64,000 bases of DNA from Breviolum minutum Mf 1.05b.01 (lineage: Eukaryota; Sar; Dinophyceae; Suessiales; Symbiodiniaceae): assembly GCA_000507305.1 (NCBI GenBank), contig DF239019.1:1-64000 (forward strand), in the 5' to 3' direction. This document shows positions 35,301-47,800 of the stretch, in pieces. Position 1 is the first letter of the stretch, and each line of letters begins with the position of its first letter. Below the pieces are notes generated by a model, which saw only the letters and a program-made list of their open reading frames with translations, was not told where the DNA came from and did not search any database. A program made the translations under genes and the position numbers.

Positions 35301-38300
35301 TGGGCCGTGGGATGGCCAGATCAAGGTCCTTAGCATCGACACAGCTGTGCACAGCATGTGTGACATTAATGACCCAATTTTCTGGCATCACATCCTTGGC
35401 CTGGCGAAGTCCGGGTACCTACTTGGACTTATGATGGGACCGCCGTGCGAGACGTGGAGCGCGGTGAGACACGAGACCTTGTGGAACGACGATGGTACAG
35501 TGGCATCTGGACCGCGGCCTTTGCGTGACGACAATAGGCCGTGGGGACGTGGTGGACTACTTCCTCGAGAATATCGTCAGTTGAGAATGGGCATGAGGCT
35601 TCTCCTCAGAGGCCTTATCCTGGGACTCTACACGGTGCTCTCTGGAGGCATCTCTATCTTGGAGCATCCTTCGGCATCCTCCAAACGTGGACGGGCAAGT
35701 ATTTGGAACACTGGAATAGTCCAGCTTTTCGTACAAAGCCAACTTTTCCAAACCTACAGCTTTGGCCAATGGAAGTTTCAGGCGGAAGGCGTGAAACCGA
35801 CTACGTTCTTGTTTGGTGGAGCACCACGGCTGCCAAAGATCATGCGTTTGAATGAGGACAAGGAGGTGGCCAAACCTACTTGTCCTCTGAAAGGGCGCAA
35901 TTCTGATGGCTCCTTCAAGACGAGTGTTGCAAAAGAGTATCCACCTCTTTTAAACAAGGCAATTGCCAGGTGTCTCTATGAACATATCCCATCGCAATTG
36001 CCTGTCGGTATGCGGAACTCGGAAGTATTTCCCACCGACTTGTCTCACATTTTGAATTCACTCCATGATGCGTGTTCTGAAATTGTGGAACACCGGAGCT
36101 TCTTACCTGACTACCAGGGTCGGTAAATTTCTATGCAAGTACAGCACGAGATCACTCATGGGCTGGGAATGAAAAAAAAATGGAGGTTTGACAAAGCATA
36201 CGACCAAACCTCTTATTGGTAGCTCTCCCTTCAGACTCTTAATGGCACTAAAGAAATCCTACGAACCGATTGAGACTGGACATTGATCCCATTTATATCA
36301 GGTTTCATATGAATGCCAGGTGATCGCTGGATTGAAGTGCCACACCATGGTCAGCTCCATCGCTTCGCCCACATTTCACATACATTGCCTTCTGCCGCGC
36401 TTGCTCGATGGCCTCCACGGTGTTGTCACCGGAGCTGCAGTACCTGCTGAGTTCCAACGGCTGGGAAATATTTGTCAAGGGAAAATCGACCTATCGCTAT
36501 ATATGTATCACATAAAAAATAAACATACTGTATCATAAAAACGAAAACGATACACATAAATCAAATACACAAAAAACATAGTATACAGGAATAGACTTAC
36601 ACGGCACAAGCAGTTAACCACCTGACCACGTGGCCTCTACATTGAATCCTATATCTGGGCAAGAAACCAATTTGTTGCCAAAGTGGTGATCGGAAACCAT
36701 ACTAGGCATATTCTGAAAAGCATACGTATGTATTGTATGTATATACCAAAAAAATCTGTGTACATAAATATTATATATTCTAGTCACTGGAGTCTTTTGA
36801 ATAAACCGTAAATTGCACACCGCGATGGGTTTATACTTGCATGTTTTGACAACTTCGTGTGATCTATGTAGGTTCTTCGCAATAACATCAATGTCCTTTT
36901 TGCGTGAACTGCTCACCAAGGTTCACATACTTCAGCCAGTGTATTAACAAAGGAAACAAATGCCTCCAAACGGCTGCAAATACCCAGTTCAGTGAAGAGA
37001 GATTCTTAAAAGTTGCACTTTTGTTATCCATATCTAACATAAGTGGCTAATGCCACTCAATTTCCTAACCATGAAGGTCACTCGAGGTCATCCGTTCCGG
37101 CAATCCCGACTCCCCCTTACGCCCAGCAGGGGTCACTGCGCGCTGGCCACTAACTTTGAGACCTTGGAAAGTAGATTGTGCAACTGTATCTCATGTACTG
37201 TTGATGATGGCCCCTTTCTACCAAACTTCTACCTTCACACACACACACTTTAACAACAGGCTCCAAAACGTGAAACCCTTCTGGACTACGAAATGGGATA
37301 TATATGTAAAGCATGTTCAAAGATTGTGAGAATGGATTTGGTGACATCTCTCATTTTGGAGCTTTGCGTGGTTTCAAGCGTTGCTCATCCCTATCTGGGA
37401 TGATGATCTCATGTTTTCTGAGTGGGTGGCTCAACCAGCCCATCTTGGTGCATCCTGTGAACGAGTATTCCCTCCCTCGGGTCTCCACACCACGGCAAGG
37501 CGACCACGTTCATCACTGGGAGGTTGGCCGAAGGGTACCAACTCCTTGGCAGGAAGATGCTGTCCCGGGTTTCCCGAATTTATTCCTATTTATATTCGTG
37601 TAAGACATCGCATCGATTGGATTCTTGAGGCAACAGCTCTTCTCAAACCGTATGATGTCAAAGTTGCTTGCAGCAAGAAGGTAAATGTACATAAACACGT
37701 ACATTCTTAGAAGATCTTACAAACATGTATCTCACTTCTATACCTTCTGCGATGTCCCTATCCTCACCTGCAGTGGTGTATCACCATCATGGCAGTAAAC
37801 GGCATAATCGAAGCGAGCTTCCAGGCCTGCTGCTGGTGGTCCACTTGCAAGGATTCCCTTTCCAATTACTTCAACATAGCACCCTCAAGCATTCGAATAA
37901 ACCTTTCCTGTACTTGCTCCTGTTGGACAAAATTTAGCACCAGTTGAGATGTGCGAAACCAGTTCAGATCAGGAGCTTCGATACTGCTGAAAACTACTTA
38001 AGTGCAACCTTACCAGGAGTGCCAGAGTCTTGAAGAAAACTCTTCGCCGTTGGGTCGGGTGATGGGGGTCGACTGTCGACACACACAGCTGGCTGAATCC
38101 CGAATCTCTCATGCCTTGCAAAGCTTCCATGATCATCACCGCCTGGACCAGTGACATGAAACATGAAATCCTTGTTTAAGAGGGACCGCGAAAGTGGAGG
38201 GTGCAAAAAATCCTTAATAGGCAAGTTTTTCGATTACTGCCCACATTTACCTATGCCACCTCGGAAAGCTAGATTGCACCTGTCATCTAGTGATAGAAAC

Positions 38301-41300
38301 TGGCTCCTTCCCCAACTACCAACCTTGGGAATTTTGGCAATTTGAAACTATTTCAAAGGGGCTGGCCATACAACACAAAAGGACTTCATTTGATGCCTTC
38401 ACATGCTTTGACAATCTTGTGGGTACCATACCCAGTAGAGAGAAACATCAAATCAGAATTTCTCGGTTTATCTCTAGAAAAGACGTGATCCTAGAAAAAC
38501 ACATAAACCGCAGGGCTTGCATGTCTTCACCTTACACCCCTTCTCTTGGTACTCCAAGAACCAAGAGGGGTTTTCAGTGATATGTGGTCACTGACACTGC
38601 TGTTGATGGCAGAAATCCTGAACCAGTTGAGATGATTGAAGCACTAATGGTATACGTCTCAGTGGTGTAGGACTTCAGTCATCAACGGCACTACCTCCAT
38701 CCTGCCATCCAAAATGGGAAGGCCCAGGATTCCATGGCAGTTCTTGGGCGTGCAGCCATACCCCAAAAACAATACGATCTGATTGGATGATTCTTCCAAC
38801 CCCCGAAAACTCTATATCATTTCAAGAAGTCCTTGTTAGTCAGGACATTGAAGCTCTTGTACATAATGAATCACAATGCGACGATACGAAACAGTCAAAT
38901 CATGGAAAGGATAAACTTAGGCACTGCATGCGTTTTGATGATGGCCCATGCTGCATGAAAGTCTGCATCACCATTAGACATGCTTGCGCTTGGCTCATCC
39001 CTGGTTGTTCAAGGTCACCGGTGGCCCCGTCATCTTCAAGCAACATCTGGGGGCCTCTCAATTCTTTTTAAGTTCTAGAATCCAAATCAAACATCCATCA
39101 GTCTTCCACTTAAACCGACCATTTCCTACAATCATTTTTCAACACGGAATCTTTGTAACTTTTGTGGGGGTTGTTCATTTTGGCCTTTTCTCCCCTTCTG
39201 CCAACTAGGCACCGTTTCGCAGGTCCGTCTTAAACGCCCATCCGACCCATTGAAGCGATACATTGACCTGTGGAGGGCTCATCACCATTGGTTGTTGGAA
39301 GCAATCTGGACAACCAGTTGAGATGAAATCCTAATTAAGAATGGATCAAGACTTCCATATGAACTGGCTAATTTGCAAGATTTCGGCCAAACATGTAGGT
39401 CTCAATATTCTTAGACTGGTCTGTTCTATGGCTGGAAAGGGCAAATATACCACCATTTTCCTCCCAAATCACGAATTGCTAAGGAAATACGCAATCACTA
39501 TACATCAAAATAAAGTCGAAGTTTTCATCAAAATTTCAGCCACCCAAATGATATATAAATCCCAACATAATATTACATCACGATTCCGTTTAAACTTCGT
39601 CCAATGTTGGTGAATAAATGTTGTGAAAAAATCTCAATGGCAAAGCTTATGAATTATGGCAACCTCCTTCGAGGATTCCCCAATCAACCATGACCGAAGC
39701 CAAGTTGCGCCGAGGCATCGAAAAGGAAGAGGGCACGTTTGGGTCGCATGGGCGGCTCACCAGGACGAGGTTCCCGTTCCTTCCGTCTCCTAGAGGATGG
39801 TTGGAGTTGAGTTGTATAGTTTTCCCGTTTTTTTTTCAAAAGCTTTGGGATGGGAAAGAGGTCCGGAAAATTACATAGTACATAGACCACTGAATACAAA
39901 TTCTCCAAAAAAGATCAAGTTTGTACTTGTGACTGCAAAGATCCTATTTGCAGAAATGGTATAGAAATCACATAAGATCAAAATTGAACATGGGGAGTCA
40001 CTTGGTTTTTCCATCGGCAGAAAAATCCAAAGGGAACATGACTGGCTACAAAAGAAATACATCTAGAAATGGTTCTGTCCGGCTAGTTCCTCGCTATTAA
40101 ACCGCATAGAAGCGGAAAGTTACACAATTGTACACACTTGTTATAGCTATTCTGGGAAACATCAGGACGTTTCACTGCAATCTTAGAATGCCGGAGGACA
40201 ATCAGGGAATGAATCTGGGCAAACTACAATCACTCACCAACCTGAATTTTCTTGAAATAAAAGAAATTCCCTGAGACTCCTTTACTAAACTACCATCTAT
40301 GGGAAATCCGTCGTGTGACGATGTTCTGAAAGCCATGTAGTGTCATGGCAGGATGGAATGTCCCAAAAAGATATTTATCCATCCATAATAAGATATGAAT
40401 ACAGTAGTGATCTCTAGGTACCCAGAAATTAAAAAACATGAAGAGCACTGAAATTGAAATAAATCATCTCAACCTTTCCAATTTTGACTGTGGAGATTCA
40501 ATCATTCCATCCGCCTTCAGGCTGATTGCCCTAGAAATCCCCGCCTGAAAACGTTGGCTTCACCTGCCAAAGCATCCACAAGGCGCGTTTCATCCAATTC
40601 GCCTTCCTGACCACGACGCCAATGACCTGGCGTATTGGGGTGGAATTTCACCCCGTGCACAAATGTACTTAGAATCAGTGAAGTTTGAAGTTGATGAGAT
40701 GGGTTTCATGAGGGCTTATAATCGGAATGAATCAGAGTTGATTCTCAATCAATCAGGTCTTATGGAAGCCTTGTTTCCAGTATCAGGATCTACCAGGAAG
40801 GCTTCCTGGTTGTTGCATGGATTTTGTGGTCGCCATGGTCCCACATCAGGAATCTTCGAATCTCTCCTTTTGATTCCTTTTGCGGATGCTCATCTTAATT
40901 CAATTCTTGGAGGTGGAATGCAAGACATTCACATCCTAAGCTGTGACGAACGAAATCTGGTGGTAACTCCATTCATTGGGGCCCCAATATGGTTCAGGGT
41001 TTTAGATACCCCGTTGACAATTCCTTTTTCCCTTCCAACCACACCATTGCGGTTGAGGCACGCTCCAATTGTCTTGCGGCTGCACCCGACAGCACTGCTC
41101 GAAGACGTTCAATCTGCACAAAAAAAACACACAGCGCAACTGCAAAGAGACCTGACCTTTCAATTGGGGAGAAGCCCTAAATCGTGTTTTCGTTTTAAAC
41201 ATCGAAGTATTCGATTGGTTTCCCAAAATTAGACATGTTGAAGGCATATTAGTGATCTCTTGCGTCAGCACAAGCACACAACAAAAGCCACAAAATCTGG

Positions 41301-44300
41301 GCAATGGATGGCAATGGCACCCTTCAAGCAGTCTTTAGAACCCATGATTCCCGCTTCAGTTATTCTACAACTACCATTGGCGGACAACATCAGGCGATCA
41401 CGGGCCAGGATAAGCGATGATTGTGAAGCAATGCAGGATTGGAAACAGACTTGTGGATTGGTGCATACACTTTCTTGTTTGAAAAGAAATATCTAGCGTT
41501 ATAGTTATGAGCCCTTCGTTGAACAATCCTCGCCAAAAAGCTTTATGTTGCTGCAAAGACCGTTAACCAAAAGAACTGGGTGCTCCCCGCATGCGAAAAA
41601 GGATAGCTGTCAACCTTTGATATGACTCATCTCTATCACCAGCTCAGTCTGGATGGTGCAATTCAAACCATCTTCAGCACTGCAGCTTGCTAGGTTAAGA
41701 GAGAACATAAACACGGTCATCTTGGAAAGGAACTCATTTTACCAAATAAGCTTTTTTTGGGTTCTATGTTCATATACGACGGCGTAGGATGATTTTCTGG
41801 GTGTAAACCCATCATTCCACAAGGAGAACTTCCATTTGGGTTCTTCTTGTTGCTATGGAACAACTATATACTGAACTGTAAACAAGTCTGCAGAAGAAAC
41901 ATATTTTTACAAATCAACCAAGGCTTTGCACACAGCTCACAAGTCGAAGCACCCCCAGCGACCTCCCAAACCAAACCAAATTTCTCACCCTGGACCTCGC
42001 CCTGCACGGAGGAAAGCAAGTTGCTGTAAAAGTTGTAGTCGCCGCCGCTCAAATGAATCTCCTCACAGAGATTTTGTGCAGATTGGATGGGTTGGTGGAT
42101 CAGCAGCATCTACGCATTTTGGGTTGAACAACAGAAAAGAGGAAGGATCAAAAGAGAAGGGATCGATGGGTGCTCTGATGGGGTGGATTGTCTTTGGCAC
42201 TTCATTCTTAGATTAGATTGGAAGTTGATCGACCCTGGCACTTTTTCCACCACAAAAATACCCTCCGCAAAACTTACATAATCAAATGGGAACATACGAC
42301 ATCTGACTCTTTACTTTGACAGTGATGACTGTGAACCTTGGACACTCAAACCGATTTTACAACCAACATCATTTATTCAAACGTTGTAGCCAATTCCCCT
42401 ACCTAAGAATATATGTCACAAAACACTACAAGCATCGATTTCAATGACATTCATTCACTAGAAAAGTTTTGACAACATGATCTACAAATCTTCTCCTCAG
42501 AACTCTAACACCGGAAAAACATCTTGGAATCGCCGTTCTTTGTGCATGGTGTCCTCCAAACGTCTTCGCAAGGCTTCTTGCCCCAGTTGCTTGGCAGCTT
42601 GAGCCGCCTCTGCGTCCACCTGCGCCTTGGCCTGCTGCTGGGCTCACTCAGGATACTGCCTTGTAGAACTTGAACATTTTGGAGATAGGTACAGTAGTAC
42701 TAACAATCAAGCAATTTTTTGGAGCAAAACAACTGGACCCGGAGACCAACTGGATGAATGAAACAACCTTTCATCAACTTCCACTTATCTGAAATCAGGA
42801 CATTTTACTTTTGAGTATGGGCCCCATCTCAGCTGCACCAAACCCAACAGCCTAAGGTGGAACCGTTTGCCCACAAGTCCGCCCAACCTCGTCACTCACC
42901 TGGCGCACGCGCTGCCCAGGCTTCTCAAGACCTTAAAAGGCGATGTGGATTCATCCAACGGCCAGGCGTTAGGTGAGAGTTGGTGACTTTCTTTCAAGGA
43001 GAACAGGTGGAAACACAGTTTCAATGGAGGATCTTTGCTTAGATTTAATCTAAATACCTGTTGGAAGGTTGTGACTTGTTTACACTTGTTTTTGAATTGT
43101 CTTAAAAGCAACAATAATTTGAATGGTTCTCAGGAGCCAACCGGGGTTTGAAACTCACAACTAGGAGGTCCATTGATCAGATCTGTGTGTTTCATGTTTA
43201 GTTCACTTGTCAAAAATCCCACAAGACCAGCCACCATTGAAAAGTATTTAGGTCGCAAACCTGAAAATTGCTAGAATTCAACCAGAAAGGTCATTGAAAA
43301 TCTTATGAATACAACATGAAATCACTAGCTCCAGTTGAGTTTTTTCAGGTCCGAATCCATCCATCCGGTTGAAATCCCAGGCGTCCCGAACGGTACGGAC
43401 CTCCACGACCACCCAACCCAGCGGTGTCTGCTCCACCACTACCACCAGCCCAACGGTTGCCTGGCAACCAAGGAGTCATTGGGGTTGTGGCTTCAGAAAT
43501 GCCCGGGGGTTTGCTAAGAAGCATTAAGTAAGCAACTTACAGTTACAACATGGTATTTGAAAACCAAATTATATATGGAACTTCTTTGGTAAGTGTGACA
43601 ACCATCCAAAATAGCCAGAAAATAAACACAAAGGAAGTGGTCAAACATAACTTGAATGAATAACACTATCCAAACCATGACAAACCATTTGACAAGTAGA
43701 TGATGCAGTTCCAATGTGTTGGTTGAGAGGGTCCTTTCCACATCATTTCGGAGGTGAGGCCACTTACACCCTAAACATACAAAAACTAGATAACCCTGTT
43801 CCTAGCAACAAGTTCAACCCCTAGCAATGTTGAAAATCTAAGTTCAAACCTCCAACAAGCACACTGTTATGTAGGGCACAGGAAAGGATGTCACGTGAAA
43901 GAGCTCTTTCCTGGTTGCGCAAAATTGACACCTTTTAGTTGATACATGTTATGCAACTGTGAGGTTCATCATGGGAAGTGTTGACCAGCACATCCTTGGC
44001 CTTGAATGCAACAAAAAGGTCTTCCATGCAAGCCATGCAACATCTACTGCACTTTCACCAAATAGAGATGTCAAATGAGTCTTTGAGAAAACACATTGGA
44101 ACCAACAGCATAATGATTAAAACAATCATCGTCGTCATCGCTGTCATCACCATTGTTGTTGTCATCATTCCTATTCTATTTCATTATTAAGTCACTTCTA
44201 TCTCACTTCTATCATTATTTCATTATGATTTTCAGACTCATTAAAGACGTATGATTCATTATTCCACCACTATCCTCATAACCTGCACTTCATGTCTTCG

Positions 44301-44732
44301 CCTCCAATGTGCTCCTTGTCGTCTTCGTCCCCATGCTTCGGACTGGACACCTCCTGGGCCAAGATTTTGTTCAGCTTCTCTGGAGTGGGCTTGAGGTGAT
44401 TTCATGGCCTCTAGGGTGGTGGTGGAGGCAGTGTGCTGAAGAATGTTGGACATGGCAAATCTTTTGATTGCTTCAAGCCGAGATTCACACTTTCCAAGTG
44501 TGTAGTCTGAGGACGGGTACTTGAGTCTCCCATTTCAAGGGGTCTTAAATTCAAGCTTTATCTGTGTTTCATCCAGGAAATAGAAGATTGACAAGCCTAC
44601 CGTCTCTGGGGATTTGGACTTGAATGTAAAAACATCAAATAGAAGGTCGTGGTGTCATTCCATCAGAGAATCAAGTGATGCAAACTAGTCAATCTGACAC
44701 ATGACAAGGCCACCAACAGCAACGACGACAGC

Positions 44733-44803
<71 letters not shown>

Positions 44804-44829
44804 CCACAACCACAACAACAACCACAACC

Positions 44830-44872
<43 letters not shown>

Positions 44873-47800
44873 CCACAACCACCACAACAACCACAACAAC
44901 CACAACAACCACAACCACAACCACAACCACAACCACAACCACAACCACAACCACAACCACAACCACAACCACAACCACAACCACAACCACAACCACAACC
45001 ACAACCACAACCACAACCACAACCACAACCACAACCACAACCACAACCACAACCACAACCACAACCACAACCACAACCACAACCACAACCACAACCACAA
45101 CCACAACCACAACCACAACCACAACCACAACCACAACCACAACCACAACCACAACCACAACNCACAAGCATAGCAACACATAAGTTTCTAGCACCCTCCA
45201 AGAATTGACATTGTGCTTATCTAATCGACTGGCAAGATGCGTACATATCTTATCTAGGACGCACCGTTCATGTATAGCATGGGATTTTGAAGCCAGTCTG
45301 GCCCAGCCAGCTACAGTACAAAAAGAATGAGTCATCTGAGAAAACCATTAACAACCAAGAACTCCGTCCTTTGGTGCTTTGCCATCAGGTGCCATCTCTT
45401 CGCGTCCGCCGCCAGACAAGTCCCTGGCAACAGCAAGAAAGGTGGGAGATGCTTCTGTAACCCTTAATTTCTACCTGACAACACTGGGCATCCAGTATTC
45501 TGATGTCCTGGAAGAATCCCCAAATACGATTTTTTTGCCTCGGACCTCATTATTGAACAAAAGATATGTAGAGAAAAAGGTATACGGAATACGTTCATTG
45601 AACCAGCTATGGGAGGGCGATATAAACTGCTCTCTCCAACAGTAATTTTCACCACTTGTCACCCTTAAATCGTCTACATGAATCTAGATGAAGAGTAATC
45701 AAAAAAGGGTATTTCCCAGAGTTTGTTCATGTTTATTCCATGTTTCAAGTTGTAGGGTGTCTGGCTGGTATAGCTTTATGTAGCGTATCTTGTGTAGAGT
45801 CACCATTCGCCAAAGGGGGTGATTACCTTCAGTATCGCCTTCGTGTAGGCACTGGATGTTCAGCAAAAACAATCTACCAGTAGTAAGTCCAATCATTTCG
45901 AAGTTGCACTGTGAGAAAGCAAAAAGTCACACAAGGAACTTTCCACAAAATGCTAACCACAACGACACTGGCAATTCGCATCAATTCGCCTCATCTTTTG
46001 TGCCTGCCGCCGCTGACGCAAGGCTCTGCGCAGCAGCTTCCGCCGTACTGCCTGAGGTCCAGCCGCTTCGCCACGGCCGGGCGCGGTGCCGGAAGCGTCC
46101 GAGGCCTTGCCCTTCGCTCCACGTGGAGCTCCAGCGCCACCGGCTCCGCCGGTTTGACCGGAAGGACGCGTCACGGGCTGCCCGGTGGTGGGGCCACGGC
46201 CACGTTGAGAGCCCGAGCCGCCTGGAGGCCTTGGAGTTGGAGCAAAGCTCAGGGTGAAAGGACCCGGCGTTTGACATCACTACCTACCTGTACCAATAAG
46301 ATAGGATTTGAGTAAGCTCATCAGCTGCAGGGTAAGAGTTGAAGCAGTTTCTGGCAAGTGGTTTTGAAGATGGGAAAATTTTCATTATCCAAATGATTGA
46401 TATATCTTCTTTGGAGGCTGACTAATTTAGTGGGCGACTCACATCACTCGGATGGAACACTGACTCTGAAGACATTCCCGAGAAAGACACTACAGAAGGA
46501 TCTTTCATGATGCAAAACCATGGCGGAGTCCCACTTCCACCAAATGCTATACATGCTGTATATATATATATACTGTAGATAAAAAGATAATCTATATATA
46601 TGAGATACATATATAGATATGTTTACGTAAACATATAATATATATATATATATATGAATATATTCCTCTACTGAAGACTTATATATTTGACTATATTCAA
46701 ACTAATGTTACAAATTCACGCCCACGTGTGGGTATAGCTACAAGATATCAACGCGAAAACGCACATGGGCAAAAGCCTTACCTGCTACGTCAACTCACGA
46801 CGCTGAAGTCTGGACCTTCGTGAAGGGGCTCCAGATTGACCAGCATCATCCACAGGGTCATGGTCCTTTGGGCCATTTGGGCCACCTGCGCTGATCCATT
46901 GGATTCCGTTAGATTGGGAGGTGGCAATGATGAGCCGGACAAGAAACGGTAAGACATAGGGGTTGCACTAGGAATGGGACAAGCATCATAACAAAATCAA
47001 AAGCCACACTGACCTGCAAGACGTAAGGAACTTCTATTGTGGAAGTCCTTTGCTGAAACACCATACGATTAAAAAAATGTATATACTGCGTAAAATCAAA
47101 GGTTGTCTCGGCGCCCAGAAATGTCGGGTAATTCCTGGGAGTACGTGTAGGAACTATAAACTATAGCGGGAACCCAACTTGTAGGATAACACATCAGGGC
47201 TTGGCCAACGTATGAAAAAGAAGCATCAGGGTAGCGGGTAGTGGTTTCTGTTTGGGGTGCCATCCCTTTTGCAAACCTCCATCATCATGGTGTGTAGATG
47301 GCAGTCATTCCCAAAACATTTTATAATTAGCCCTGTCCAGCAACCCCCTTTTTGCCAACTCAATACTGTATTCATCTTGTATCATGTATCTGGGAACGAG
47401 ATTCTTGCCCCCTTTGGGGTTTTGAAATCCCATGCACCTTCAGCATCTTCTTCCAACTCTGCTTCCTTAGCTGCTTGGTATGGGATCGGTTTTTCCATTT
47501 GGTTGATCAGGCTCCTTTTGGGTCTAAGGGATCAGTGGTCTTGCTCGGAAGGTCATTCAAATACCCAATTTGGGACTTGTTTCACCTTGTTTGCATGACC
47601 TGAAAACTGTTTTCTGTTTAAAGCTCCCTTGTAAATGTGTCCTCTTCTCCGAGGCAACCCGAGGAAACCCTTTCCAAATTATGGAAGCCACTTTACCTCT
47701 TGGACGTTTGGCTCCTTCATGTGGGTCCAGGACTCGGGTTTTTCTTGTTGGAGGCTTTGGGAAGAGTAAAAGATCTCCCCCAAATGGTGATTGATGATGG

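Larger units (their letters stand above)
26197..36180 (+). mobile_element. LINE-type non-LTR retrotransposon, 9,984 bp, with target-site duplication and A-tail
   Basis: The element begins GGGCTCCGGGG directly after TGGAGGTTTGACA (26184-26196) and ends with nine A (36172-36180) directly before a second TGGAGGTTTGACA (36181-36193). This 13-bp duplication plus A-tail is the signature of target-primed reverse transcription. Inside are a 5' UTR of about 340 bp, ORF1 (zinc finger, coiled coil) and ORF2 (RNase H, EEP endonuclease, RT, zinc fingers, methyltransferase-like domain), then a 45-bp 3' UTR. It is inserted antisense in a VWA8 intron. Only one frameshift and one in-frame stop were seen, so it looks recent. 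Confidence 0.93.

Noticed and set aside
44663..45335. Poly-Thr, poly-Val, Leu-Trp and Cys-Gly proteins
   Set aside because: Translations of the CAA/CCACAA microsatellite in several frames.
46790..46890. Minus-strand island after CAGCGCAG| with two open frames
   Set aside because: Both VAQMAQRTMTLWMMLVNLEP and GGPNGPKDHDPVDDAGQSG are open. It is likely a VWA8-interval exon, but the frame and limits could not be chosen.
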